The translations under genes and the position numbers were made by a program. Positions 35,337 through 43,604 of a stretch of DNA of 64,000 nucleotides are shown piece after piece (position 1 is the stretch's first letter; each line of letters opens with the position of its first letter). Below the pieces are notes generated by a model. The model was not told the DNA's origin. It ran no database searches and was given only the letters and a program-made list of their open reading frames with translations. The stretch comes from Pseudomonas azotoformans (GTDB taxonomy: Bacteria > Pseudomonadota > Gammaproteobacteria > Pseudomonadales > Pseudomonadaceae), in NCBI RefSeq assembly GCF_900103345.1, contig NZ_LT629702.1, forward strand, positions 4,650,001-4,714,000. The letters are read 5' to 3'.

Positions 35337-35893
35337 TCCGCAAAAACCCGTCCGGCGATCTTCCCGTCATTGCCGAATCGGCCTACGTCGACAAGACCGC
35401 AATCATCTGCGGCAAGGTCATCATCGGCGAGAACGTCTTCGTCGGCCCCTACGCGGTGATTCGCGCCGATGAAGTCGACGCCAGCGGGGACATGGACCCG
35501 ATCACCATCGGCGCCAACTCCAACATCCAGGACGGCGTGGTCATCCACTCCAAGTCCGGCGCAGCAGTGACCATCGGCGAGTTCACCTCCATTGCTCACC
35601 GCTCCATCGTCCACGGACCCTGCAGCGTCGGCGACCGCGTGTTCATCGGCTTCAACAGCGTGCTGTTCAACTGTGCCGTGGGCGATGGCTGCGTAGTGCG
35701 CCACAACTCGGTGGTCGACGGCCGCGATTTACCCGCCGCCTTCTACGTGCCCTCCACCACCCGCATAGGGCCCAACACCGACCTGTCGCAATTCCCGCCG
35801 GTGAGCGTGAGCGCCTCGGAGTTTTCCGAAGACGTGGCGCGTACCAACGTCGATCTGGTGCGCGGCTACAAAGCCCTGCAAAACGAGTTCTGA
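35333..35893 (+). CDS. Gamma-class carbonic anhydrase-like protein
   Basis: 186 residues, left-handed beta-helix with hexapeptide turns (AIICGKVIIGENVFVGPYAVIRAD). Three histidines in the gamma-CA spacing are present: DGVVIHSKSG and AHRSIVHG, the last two four residues apart. Gamma enzymes can use iron or cobalt instead of zinc, which fits a Zur operon that backs up zinc beta-CA. It corresponds to PA5540 by position. Activity cannot be proven from sequence, since some family members are acyltransferases. Confidence 0.88.
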   Translation: MIRKNPSGDLPVIAESAYVDKTAIICGKVIIGENVFVGPYAVIRADEVDASGDMDPITIGANSNIQDGVVIHSKSGAAVTIGEFTSIAHRSIVHGPCSVGDRVFIGFNSVLFNCAVGDGCVVRHNSVVDGRDLPAAFYVPSTTRIGPNTDLSQFPPVSVSASEFSEDVARTNVDLVRGYKALQNEF

Positions 35894-35896
35894 GCC

Positions 35897-37234
35897 ATGA
35901 GCCGCGTGCTGATTCGCAATGCCCGCCTGGTGAATGAAGGCCAGGAATTCGACGCCGACGTACTGGTCGCCAATGGCCGCATCGAGAAGATCGCCAGTAG
36001 CCTTGACGGCTATAACGAGCCAGTGGAAATCGACGCCCAAGGCCAGTGGCTGCTGCCGGGCATGATCGATGACCAAGTGCACTTTCGCGAACCCGGCGCG
36101 CCGGACAAAGGCAGCTTCTACAGCGAATCCCGCGCCGCGGTGGCCGGTGGCATCACCAGCTTCATGGACATGCCCAACACCAGCCCGGCCACTTTGGACC
36201 TGGAAACCCTGGCCGATAAAAAACGCCGCGCCGCCCTGCATTCGGTGGCCAACTATGGCTTTCACTTCGGCGTGAGCAACGACAACCTCGACACCGTCGC
36301 CGCCCTCGACCCGCGTGAGGTCGCCGGGGTGAAAGTGTTCATGGGGGCGTCCACCGGCAATATGCTGGTGGATGACCCACGGATCCTGGAGCGACTGTTC
36401 GCCGAAGTGCCGACCATCCTGCTGGCCCATTGCGAACACACGCCGAGCATCCAGGCCAACGAACAACGTTTGCGCGAACGCTTCGGCGACAAGATCCCCG
36501 CCGTCGCGCACCCACTGATCCGCGATGCCGAGGCGTGCTATCGCTCGTCGTCCTTTGCCGTGGAATTGGCCAAGCGTCATGGCACACGCCTGCACGTGCT
36601 GCACCTGACCAGCGCCCGTGAACTCGCACTGTTCGAAGACAAGCCCCTGTCCGAAAAACGCATCACCGCCGAAGTCTGCCTGCACCACCTGCTGTTCGAC
36701 GACCGCGACTATCACCGCCTCGGCCACCAGATCAAATGCAACCCGGCGATCAAGAGCCGCGCCGACCGCGACGCCTTGCGCCTGGCCTTGTTGAGCAACC
36801 GCCTGGATGTGATCGGCAGCGACCACGCACCACATAGCTGGGCGCAAAAACAGCTGGATTACCGTGAAGCGCCGGCGGGCTTGCCGCTGGTTCAGCATGC
36901 CCTGCCCGCGCTACTGGAGTTGGTAGCCGATGGGCACCTGCCGCTGGCGACCCTGGTCGCGAAAACCAGCCATCGCGTCGCCGATCTGTTTGCCATCCCT
37001 GATCGCGGCTATCTGCGCGAAGGTTATTGGGCCGACCTGGTGCTGATCAAACCCGAGCCCGACGGCAAACCGGTCAGCAGCCAACCAATCCTGGCCCGCT
37101 GCGGCTGGACGCCTTTCGCCGAGCGCAGCTTCCGCCATAGCGTCAGCACCACCTTGGTGTCCGGGCACATGGCCTTTGATAACGGTCAGGTAATAGACAG
37201 CTGCCAAGGATTACCTTTGCATTTCCAGCGCTAG
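35897..37234 (+). CDS. pyrC2: Dihydroorotase paralogue (PyrC2/PyrQ)
   Basis: 445 residues, amidohydrolase fold. The metal site reads DDQVHFREPG near residue 60, with Gln where most class I enzymes have the first His. The carboxylated Lys (GVKVFMGAS), His in LAHCEH and LHVLHLTS, and catalytic Asp in GSDHAPH are kept. It closes carbamoyl-aspartate to dihydroorotate in pyrimidine synthesis. As the second dihydroorotase in the zinc operon (PA5541, pyrQ in P. aeruginosa) it probably works at low zinc. It lies three bases after the carbonic anhydrase gene. Confidence 0.92.
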   Translation: MSRVLIRNARLVNEGQEFDADVLVANGRIEKIASSLDGYNEPVEIDAQGQWLLPGMIDDQVHFREPGAPDKGSFYSESRAAVAGGITSFMDMPNTSPATLDLETLADKKRRAALHSVANYGFHFGVSNDNLDTVAALDPREVAGVKVFMGASTGNMLVDDPRILERLFAEVPTILLAHCEHTPSIQANEQRLRERFGDKIPAVAHPLIRDAEACYRSSSFAVELAKRHGTRLHVLHLTSARELALFEDKPLSEKRITAEVCLHHLLFDDRDYHRLGHQIKCNPAIKSRADRDALRLALLSNRLDVIGSDHAPHSWAQKQLDYREAPAGLPLVQHALPALLELVADGHLPLATLVAKTSHRVADLFAIPDRGYLREGYWADLVLIKPEPDGKPVSSQPILARCGWTPFAERSFRHSVSTTLVSGHMAFDNGQVIDSCQGLPLHFQR

Positions 37235-37245
37235 AGACGACGGCG

Positions 37246-38064
37246 ATGATCCGCATCACCCTGCCAGACGGCACCCAACGCGAGTACGACGGCGCTTTGT
37301 CAGTTTATGAAGTGGCTGCCAGTATCGGGGTGGGGCTGGCCAAGGCAGCGGTTGCCGGCCGCGTCGAGGGTGAGCTGGTGGGTTGCGAGCACGTGCTGGA
37401 ACAGGACACCCGGCTCCAGATCATCACCACCCAGGATCGCGAGGGGTTGGAGATTCTGCGGCGCTCCTGCGCGAGCCTGTTGGCAATGGCCATCAAGCAA
37501 CTGTTTCCCGCCGCTCAACGGGTAGCCGGAGCGGTAGTAGAAGATGGCTTTTACTACGACTCAGTCTACGAACACACCTTCACGCCCACCGACCTGAGAC
37601 GGCTTGAGGTGCGTATGCGCCAACTGGCAAACACCAATCATCCGGTACGGCGCTTGGGAGATTTCGAGGCCCTGGGCCAAGGCCCCCATGTGCCCAGCAC
37701 GGGGGTGATCCGCGCCTTCAAACTGACCAGGGTTGCCAGCAATGCGTCACTGCAACGTATCACGGGCACCTGCTGGGCCAGCCAACAGGTGGCGGTGCTC
37801 ACGATGAGTCAACAGCAGGCCGACTTCGGCCAACAGGTATGCGATGCATTAAAGGGCGTGGGCGTACGGGCGGTCATGGACCGGCGCAATGAGAAGATCG
37901 GCTACAAGATCCGTGAACACAGCCTCCACGAAGCGCCGTATTTGGTGATATTGGGCGAGAAGGAGAAAGCGGGTGGCTACGTCAGTCTACGTAGCCGCCA
38001 GGGAGAAGACCTCGGTCAGATGAGTGTCGAGGCCTTGTGCGAAAGGCTTACGCGCGAGGCTTGA
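37246..38064 (+). CDS. thrS2: Threonyl-tRNA synthetase paralogue lacking the catalytic domain
   Basis: 272 residues against about 640 for ThrS. A TGS domain (about 1-62) is followed by the second additional/editing-type domain (about 70-178, ending LQRITGTCW). This joins directly to the anticodon-binding domain (about 182-272: MDRRNEKIGYKIREHSL). The whole class II catalytic core with its zinc site is gone. Editing-site ligands are also mostly lost (RRSCAS for RHSCAH; GQGPHV for CRGPHV). It is an open frame with normal codon use, 11 bases after pyrC2. It may bind tRNA-Thr or thrS mRNA without charging. Confidence 0.88.
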   Translation: MIRITLPDGTQREYDGALSVYEVAASIGVGLAKAAVAGRVEGELVGCEHVLEQDTRLQIITTQDREGLEILRRSCASLLAMAIKQLFPAAQRVAGAVVEDGFYYDSVYEHTFTPTDLRRLEVRMRQLANTNHPVRRLGDFEALGQGPHVPSTGVIRAFKLTRVASNASLQRITGTCWASQQVAVLTMSQQQADFGQQVCDALKGVGVRAVMDRRNEKIGYKIREHSLHEAPYLVILGEKEKAGGYVSLRSRQGEDLGQMSVEALCERLTREA

Positions 38065-38569
38065 CCGTACCGCAGTCGTTGCCCAGCCATTGAGCGTGGC
38101 TGTCGAGACTGCCCTTCTGCTGAATGCCGGTGGCATTGAAGGTGCCGTTGACGGTGGTGGTGAATTCCTTCTGACTCTGGAAGGTCGCCACGCCCGTGCC
38201 CTGGGCTTTCGGACAACTGAAGCGGAATTTCCACTGGTTGCCGGTCTTGTCGGTCACTTGCTGTTTGCAGCCCGATTGCGGGTCGGTCAGGGGGATAGAA
38301 TCAGAAGCGACCTGCGCCGGTGTCAGGCACACCTGAACGCCTTTGCCGGCCATAGTGATGCCCTGTTTTTCAAGCATGGCGCGCTGTTCGGGGGTCATCT
38401 GTTGCTTGAGTTGACCGAGGATCAGCGACAGATCCGGCAGGTCCTGGTTATCGACTTTCATATTGCTGGTGGTCAATTCCCACAAGCCCGGCGCCAGCAT
38501 CTGCGCCTGTGCTGCCACGGGCAGCGACAAACCAATAACCATGGCTAAACCAAGCAGACGAGCATTCAT
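38048..38569 (-). CDS. DUF3617 family secreted protein
   Basis: 173 residues. A signal peptide covers about 1-24 with cleavage near AQAQM. The mature part starts LAPGLWELTTSNMKV, the DUF3617 hallmark, and has four cysteines (VCLTP, GCKQQ, FSCPK, NDCGT), so it is likely a disulfide-bonded periplasmic protein. GGAGTTACCCG before the ATG sets the start. It ends 17 bases inside thrS2 on the other strand. The function of the family is unknown. Confidence 0.83.
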   Translation of the reverse strand: MNARLLGLAMVIGLSLPVAAQAQMLAPGLWELTTSNMKVDNQDLPDLSLILGQLKQQMTPEQRAMLEKQGITMAGKGVQVCLTPAQVASDSIPLTDPQSGCKQQVTDKTGNQWKFRFSCPKAQGTGVATFQSQKEFTTTVNGTFNATGIQQKGSLDSHAQWLGNDCGTVKPRA

Positions 38570-38699
38570 CGGGTAACTCCTGGGCAATTGTTGGCGTTAG
38601 ACGCCGCAAAGGCGTCAGTGTTGCACGCCAAATAAAATAGCGACATTCGTGACCGAACATGGTCTGTTAGGCACTGGATTGTCTGGAGTACCGTCGTCC

Positions 38700-40139
38700 A
38701 TGGATTTTTTTGGCCCGCACCTGCTCGCCTACTTCATCGCCACGCTGCACTTTCTCGGGACTCTCGCCGCGATCCACGCGGTGCTGACCGTCAGGACCGC
38801 CCAAGGCTCGATCGCCTGGGCCTTGTCGCTGATGTTCATGCCCTATCTCACGCTGATCCCCTACCTGATCTTCGGCCGCAGCACGTTTGACGCCTACATC
38901 CAGGCCCGCCGCCAAGCCAACCAGGAAATGCACACCGCGATCACCGCGCTGAACTGGCGCCCCTGGGTCGAGGAAGCCCTGGCGGCACGCAACTCCAGCG
39001 CCTACACCTCGCTGCGCGCCATGCCCAAGCTGGGCCGCATGCCGTGCCTGGCCAACAATGAAGTGCGCTTGTTGATCAATGGCGAGGCCACGTTCAGCGC
39101 GATCTTCGAGGCGATCCGCAACGCCAGGACAGCGGTGCTGTTCCAGTTCTTCATCATTCATGACGACGAGTTGGGCCGCCAACTCCACGCCCTGTTGAAG
39201 GAAAAAGCCGCTGAAGGCGTAGACATCCACGTGCTCTACGACCGCATCGGCAGCCACGCCCTGCCCCATCGTTATGTGCAATCGCTGCGCGACGCCGGGG
39301 TAAAAGTCAAAGCGTTCGCCACCCGCAGCGGCTGGCTCAATCGCTTCCAGGTCAACTTCCGCAACCATCGCAAGATCGTGGTGGTGGACGGCATCACCGG
39401 GTTTGTCGGCGGGCATAACGTCGGCGATGAATACCTGGGCAAGAAACCACCGCTGGCGCCGTGGCGCGACACCCATGTGCAGGTTACCGGCCCGGTGGTG
39501 GCGTGTTTGCAGGAGTCGTTTGCCGAAGACTGGTTCTGGGCGGCACGCGAGTTGCCGCCGCTGATCCTGCCGGATACCTACCCGGAAGACGGCGTGCTCT
39601 GCCAATTGCTTGCCAGTGGTCCCGCCGACCCGTATGAAACCTGCTCATTGTTTTTTGTCGAAGCCATCCACGCGGCGACCGAACGCGTATGGATCACCAG
39701 CCCGTACTTCATCCCCGACGAAGCCGTGTTCGCCGCCCTGCGCCTGGCGGTGCTGCGCGGGGTCGACGTGCGCCTGTTGCTGCCCTCACGGCCCGATCAT
39801 CGCATCGTCTACGCGGCGTCCAGCCTTTACGCGATCGAAGCGGTGCGCGCCGGTGTGCGGGTGTTCCGCTACACGCCGGGCTTTCTGCATCAGAAGGTGG
39901 TGTTGGTGGACAGCGAAATCAGCGCCATCGGCAGTGCGAACATGGACAACCGTTCGTTCCGACTGAATTTTGAAGTGATGTTGCTGACGGTCGACGAAGC
40001 CTTCGCCCGGGAAGTCGAGCAGATGCTGCTGGACGACTTCGCCCTGGCCCACGAGGTCAGCCAGCAAGAAAGCCGCGAGACCCGCCGCCTGCAACAACTG
40101 GGCATGCGGGTCGCGCGGCTTATTTCACCGATTCTCTAG
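38700..40139 (+). CDS. cls: Cardiolipin synthase (ClsA type)
   Basis: 479 residues. Two N-terminal membrane helices (about 8-30 and 40-60) precede two phospholipase-D domains. The HKD-type motifs read [10 protein letters not shown] near residue 225 and [10 protein letters not shown] near 402, each followed by GSxN-type residues ([19 protein letters not shown]). It condenses two phosphatidylglycerols to cardiolipin at the inner membrane. Both active sites are intact. The ATG used begins [12 protein letters not shown]; codons upstream in frame lack a ribosome site. Confidence 0.93.
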   Translation: MDFFGPHLLAYFIATLHFLGTLAAIHAVLTVRTAQGSIAWALSLMFMPYLTLIPYLIFGRSTFDAYIQARRQANQEMHTAITALNWRPWVEEALAARNSSAYTSLRAMPKLGRMPCLANNEVRLLINGEATFSAIFEAIRNARTAVLFQFFIIHDDELGRQLHALLKEKAAEGVDIHVLYDRIGSHALPHRYVQSLRDAGVKVKAFATRSGWLNRFQVNFRNHRKIVVVDGITGFVGGHNVGDEYLGKKPPLAPWRDTHVQVTGPVVACLQESFAEDWFWAARELPPLILPDTYPEDGVLCQLLASGPADPYETCSLFFVEAIHAATERVWITSPYFIPDEAVFAALRLAVLRGVDVRLLLPSRPDHRIVYAASSLYAIEAVRAGVRVFRYTPGFLHQKVVLVDSEISAIGSANMDNRSFRLNFEVMLLTVDEAFAREVEQMLLDDFALAHEVSQQESRETRRLQQLGMRVARLISPIL

Positions 40140-40156
40140 CAGGCAACTTAAAACCC

Positions 40157-40247
40157 ATGTGGGAGCGGGCTTGCTCGCGAATGCGGTGGATCAGTTACAT
40201 CACAAGTGACTGACACACCGCATTCGCGAGCAAGCCCGCTCCCACAT
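40157..40247. repeat. REPIN between cls and cfa
   Basis: ATGTGGGAGCGGGCTTGCTC and its exact inverted copy bracket about 35 bases, between convergent genes. Confidence 0.85.
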
Positions 40248-40272
40248 TTGGATCCTCAGTGTTCCCAGAGGC

Positions 40273-41457
40273 TCAGCGGTAGATATCTTCCCGCGTCCAC
40301 GGCAGTTCGTGGCTGCCATCGGCATGGGGTTTCACCGCCAGAATCTGGTGCAGGTTGATCCAGCCCCGGGCAAACGCGTACGCACAACCGGCCAGGTACA
40401 GCCGCCAGATGCGTAACGCCTGCTCCGGCACCATCTTCGCCGCCGCTTCCAGGTTGTCTTCCAGGCGCTCGCTCCAATGGTCCAGGGTGCGCGCGTAGTG
40501 CAGGCGCAGGCTTTCGACGTCGACCACTTCCAGCCCGACTTCGCTGATTTCGGCGGTCATCATCGCCAAGTGCGGCAGCTCGCCGTTGGGAAACACATAA
40601 CGCTCGATGAACTCCCCGGCACCACGACCGACCGGGCGACCATCGGTGTGCTTGGCGGTAATGCCGTGGTTCATCACCAGGCCGCCTTCGCGCACGGCGC
40701 CAAAGAGGGTTTTGCAGTACTGCGCCAGGTTGGCGTGGCCGACGTGTTCGAACATGCCCACGCTCACCACTTTGTCGAAACGGCCGTCTTGCGGCAGGTC
40801 GCGGTAGTCGAGCAATTGCAGGTCCACCTGATCTTGCAGCCCTTCGGCCTTGACCCGCTCACGGGCCAGCGCCAGTTGCTCCTTGCTCAGGGTGATGCCA
40901 AACACTTTGACCCCGAACTCCCGCGCAGCAAACCGTGCCAACCCGCCCCAACCACAGCCTACGTCGAGCAAATACTCACCCGGCTGCAGCCGCAGCTTGC
41001 GGCACAGGTGGCGAAATTTGTCTTGTTGCGCCTGGTCGATGGATTCGCTGCCGGTTTCGAAATAACCGCAGGAGTACGCCATGTCCTGGTCCAGCCACAG
41101 CTGGTAGAACTCGTTGGACAGGTCGTAATGATAGGAAATGGCCGCTGCGTCGGTGGCCTTGTCGTGGATCGAGCGCACCGGACGACTCCCCTCGTCGTCT
41201 TCGATCAGGGCATGACTCAATTCGTCACACACCCGGATGACCTCGGAGATAGAGCCTTCCAGCTCCAGTTTGCCCTCGACGAAGGCTTCGCCCAGTGAAT
41301 CGAGCGTGGGATGGGTCAGCTTGGTCACGACCGTGGGGTCCTTCACCACGATGGTCACACTGGGCTCGGGGCCCAAGTTGAATTCATGGCCGTCCCAGAG
41401 TCGAAGACGCAGCGGTAGCTGAAGATTCTGTAAGGCCGGTGGAAGTTGCGCGAGCAT
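40273..41457 (-). CDS. cfaB: Cyclopropane-fatty-acyl-phospholipid synthase
   Basis: 394 residues. The N-terminal lipid-binding part (about 1-110) is followed by a SAM methyltransferase domain with LLDVGCGWGG near 160-169. Active-site features: YDLSNEFYQLWLD, YSCGYF, the catalytic EHVGH and the final FxRGWINLHQ region. It methylates unsaturated phospholipid acyl chains using SAM, usually in stationary phase. A strong AGGGGGG ribosome site lies upstream. In P. putida the homologous cfaB is RpoS-dependent. Confidence 0.93.
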   Translation of the reverse strand: MLAQLPPALQNLQLPLRLRLWDGHEFNLGPEPSVTIVVKDPTVVTKLTHPTLDSLGEAFVEGKLELEGSISEVIRVCDELSHALIEDDEGSRPVRSIHDKATDAAAISYHYDLSNEFYQLWLDQDMAYSCGYFETGSESIDQAQQDKFRHLCRKLRLQPGEYLLDVGCGWGGLARFAAREFGVKVFGITLSKEQLALARERVKAEGLQDQVDLQLLDYRDLPQDGRFDKVVSVGMFEHVGHANLAQYCKTLFGAVREGGLVMNHGITAKHTDGRPVGRGAGEFIERYVFPNGELPHLAMMTAEISEVGLEVVDVESLRLHYARTLDHWSERLEDNLEAAAKMVPEQALRIWRLYLAGCAYAFARGWINLHQILAVKPHADGSHELPWTREDIYR

Positions 41458-41484
41458 GAGTAGTCCCCCCTTGTTTCAGACGTC

Positions 41485-41538
41485 TGCTGTGAGGGTAGAC
41501 CATCCCAAGACAAAGTAGGAGGCTATCGATTTGATAGC
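41485..41538 (-). promoter_or_regulatory. Possible RpoS-type -10 and inverted repeat upstream of cfaB
   Basis: On the minus strand CTACCCT (complement of 41492-41498) resembles a sigma-S -10 (CTAYACT). Slightly further upstream GCTATC and GATAGC form an inverted repeat at 41522-41538. Both are pattern matches only. Confidence 0.3.
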
Positions 41539-41544
41539 GGTCTT

Positions 41545-42333
41545 CTATGGGGCTCGGCGCTCGAGCAAACCGTCCTGGACCCACTGTTTCAGCCACGTCA
41601 CGGCCTGCAATGGGGCACCCTCTGCATAAGTGACTGCCAGCTCGGCGCACAGTTCTGAAAAACTCCAGCCGGTGGTCACCATGCCCGCCAGGGCGCAGAT
41701 TTCTGCAGGTTCCAGGCTGCGGTACTGGCACACATTCTGGTGCCGCCATACCAGGCAGATGTGCGCCGGGTCCAGCGCCTGGCTGTGGGGGAAGTCAGAC
41801 TCGTCCTTGCTGGCGCGCCAGATCGCCACGGTATTGAAGTCGCAGAGGACCTGTTGCACGGAGGGCGCCAGCGTGACTTGCAGGCCCGGCCAGTCTTCAG
41901 GCGCCAGGCTTGCCATGTCGTGGAGGGTCAGCGGTTTGCCCTGCGGCGCATCAAACGCCAGGGTAAACGCCCACTCCAACCGCGCCAGCTCCGCCAGCGG
42001 CGCACTTTGCTCCGCCACCAGATGCTCGAGGATAAACGCCGGGAAACGTTCGCCCAGCCAGCGCAGGCTGTAATGGGCCGAAGGGTAGCGGCGCACGTAG
42101 GCTTCGGTCAGTGCTGCGAACTCGTCATCCCCCAGCCAATAAAGAATGGCGCTGTAGTCATGCCGCAAGACGTCCTGCAATCGCGAGATATAGGCGTTGT
42201 GATAAATCGCCAGGCCCGTGTCCACATCCAGCGTCGGCCCGCCCAGCAGGGTCGCGGCGAAGCCACTGTTGGCCACGGGTGTTTCGGATAACAGGTGCTG
42301 TTCAAAGGCCAACTGCCAATCGGTCAGGCGCAT
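41545..42333 (-). CDS. bufC: DUF2063 protein, BufC-type partner of the MNIO enzyme
   Basis: 262 residues. The N-terminal DUF2063 domain (about 4-95: YHNAYISRLQDVLRHDYSAI and YVRRYPSAHYSLRWLGERF) is typical of the partner protein that presents precursor peptides to DUF692 enzymes. It overlaps bufB by 10 bases and is the third gene of a bufA-bufB-bufC transcript. The C-terminal half is helical and less conserved. Confidence 0.85.
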   Translation of the reverse strand: MRLTDWQLAFEQHLLSETPVANSGFAATLLGGPTLDVDTGLAIYHNAYISRLQDVLRHDYSAILYWLGDDEFAALTEAYVRRYPSAHYSLRWLGERFPAFILEHLVAEQSAPLAELARLEWAFTLAFDAPQGKPLTLHDMASLAPEDWPGLQVTLAPSVQQVLCDFNTVAIWRASKDESDFPHSQALDPAHICLVWRHQNVCQYRSLEPAEICALAGMVTTGWSFSELCAELAVTYAEGAPLQAVTWLKQWVQDGLLERRAP

Positions 42334-43169
42334 AACGGTCTCCTGGCCAACGCCATGGCCCCCAGTTCACGGGCCTTGCTCAGCTCGGTGAGCAACTCTT
42401 CGAAGGGTGGGAAATGATCGTCCCGCTCCAGCAGCGTCGACACCGGCCCCAGGTGCTCCAGCGTTTGTTGATAGAGCGCCCACACCGGATCACACACAGG
42501 GTGGTCATGGGTATCGACCACGTAGTCGCCGTAGTCCATGTGCCCTGCCAGGTGCAGCTGGCGGATGCTGTGCGGCGGCAGGTTGCGGATAAACGTCCAG
42601 GCATCGAAGCCATGATTGCGCGAGCTGACGTACACATTGTTGACGTCCAGCAACAACTGGCACCCCGACAGGTGGGCCAGGGCGTTGAGGAATTCCCACT
42701 CGGTGAATTCATCGGCCTTGGAACGCACGTAACTGGAAACGTTTTCCAGCACCAGCGGACGTTCCAACACCTCCTGCACTTGGCGCACCCGGGCGGCCAC
42801 GTGGTAGAGGCTTTCTTCGGTGTAAGGCAGCGGTAGCAGGTCATGCAACTGATGGGCGCTGCCACGGCTCCAGCACAGGTGATCGGACACCCACGCTGGC
42901 TGGATGCGCTCGGCAAGCTGTTTGATCTGCTTGAGGTAGTCGGTATCGAGGGCATGCGGCCCGCCGATGGACAGGGACACGCCATGCATCACCAGGGGAT
43001 AACGCTCGGCTATCGCATCCAGGTAGTACAAGGCTTTGCCGCCCTGGACCAGGTAATTCTCGGAGATCACTTCGAACCAGTCCACGGTCGGCGACTGTTC
43101 GAGGATCTGCTGGTAGTACTCACTGCGTAAACCCAGGCCGTAGCCGAGGCTTGAAAGGGAGGCAGGCAT
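42324..43169 (-). CDS. bufB: DUF692 multinuclear non-heme iron oxidase (BufB type)
   Basis: 281 residues, TIM-barrel fold. Metal-ligand motifs: WFEVISENY, MHGVSLSIGG, SDHLCWS, LENVSSY, LLLDVNNVYVS and HLAGH. MNIO enzymes use iron clusters to modify cysteines of small peptides, in bufferins to heterocycles that bind copper. The ATG of MPASLSS has GGAG upstream; longer in-frame codons run into the bufA intergenic region and are rejected. It lies 64 bases after bufA. Confidence 0.9.
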   Translation of the reverse strand: MPASLSSLGYGLGLRSEYYQQILEQSPTVDWFEVISENYLVQGGKALYYLDAIAERYPLVMHGVSLSIGGPHALDTDYLKQIKQLAERIQPAWVSDHLCWSRGSAHQLHDLLPLPYTEESLYHVAARVRQVQEVLERPLVLENVSSYVRSKADEFTEWEFLNALAHLSGCQLLLDVNNVYVSSRNHGFDAWTFIRNLPPHSIRQLHLAGHMDYGDYVVDTHDHPVCDPVWALYQQTLEHLGPVSTLLERDDHFPPFEELLTELSKARELGAMALARRPLCA

Positions 43170-43233
43170 AAGACACTCCTGGGAAAGTGTCCGCAGCGGC
43201 GGGGGGCCCGCTGCGGTTGCACTCGTTTGTCGG

Positions 43234-43488
43234 TTATTCGCCGACTTTGCCGCCAGCCTTGGTGCAGGCATCGGCACTGGCCATCGCCTTGAAGCCCTGG
43301 CCTTTGCAAGCACCCTGGCCTTTGCAGGCGTGGTCCTTGGTTTTGCAGTCGTTCTGGCCTTTGCACGCGTTGATGCCGTAGCAGTGCACAGCGGTATCAG
43401 CGGCCTGGGCCTGAGTCACAACACCGGCAAACATGGTGGCGGCAGCCATAGCGAGAGCGGCACCAGCAGCAGCGGATTTGATGTTCAT
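43234..43488 (-). CDS. bufA: DUF2282 bufferin precursor peptide (BufA type)
   Basis: 84 residues. A signal peptide covers about 1-34 (ending VTQAQAAD). The mature 50 residues hold six cysteines, five of them in CKG, CKT or CYG contexts (HCYGINACKGQND, CKTKDHA, CKGQGACKGQG). DUF2282 peptides next to DUF692/DUF2063 genes are the bufferins, in which cysteines become thiooxazole-type rings and the exported product binds copper. TGAGGAAT upstream of the ATG sets the start. Confidence 0.88.
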   Translation of the reverse strand: MNIKSAAAGAALAMAAATMFAGVVTQAQAADTAVHCYGINACKGQNDCKTKDHACKGQGACKGQGFKAMASADACTKAGGKVGE

Positions 43489-43513
43489 TGTTGTATTCCT
43501 CATGATCGTAGGG

Positions 43514-43580
43514 GTGTCGGTCTGAACGGATTGTTCAGTCTCGACACACCACTAGAGTGAGGCCCCTCATCCGCGTTACA
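43514..43580 (-). promoter_or_regulatory. Candidate ECF-type promoter and nested inverted repeat before bufA
   Basis: On the minus strand TGTAAC (complement of 43575-43580) and CTCTAG (43552-43557) are 17 bases apart, resembling ECF sigma promoters. Between these and the ATG, GTGTCG/CGACAC arms (43515-43520, 43542-43547) enclose CTGAAC/GTTCAG arms (43522-43527, 43533-43538), able to form a leader hairpin. Confidence 0.4.
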
Positions 43581-43604
43581 GCTGTGTGCAAAAATTTCTG
43601 AAAA

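Noticed and set aside
38048..38064. Truncation of thrS2 caused by the neighbouring DUF3617 gene
   Set aside because: The thrS2 C-terminus ends normally after a complete anticodon-binding domain; the missing part is internal.
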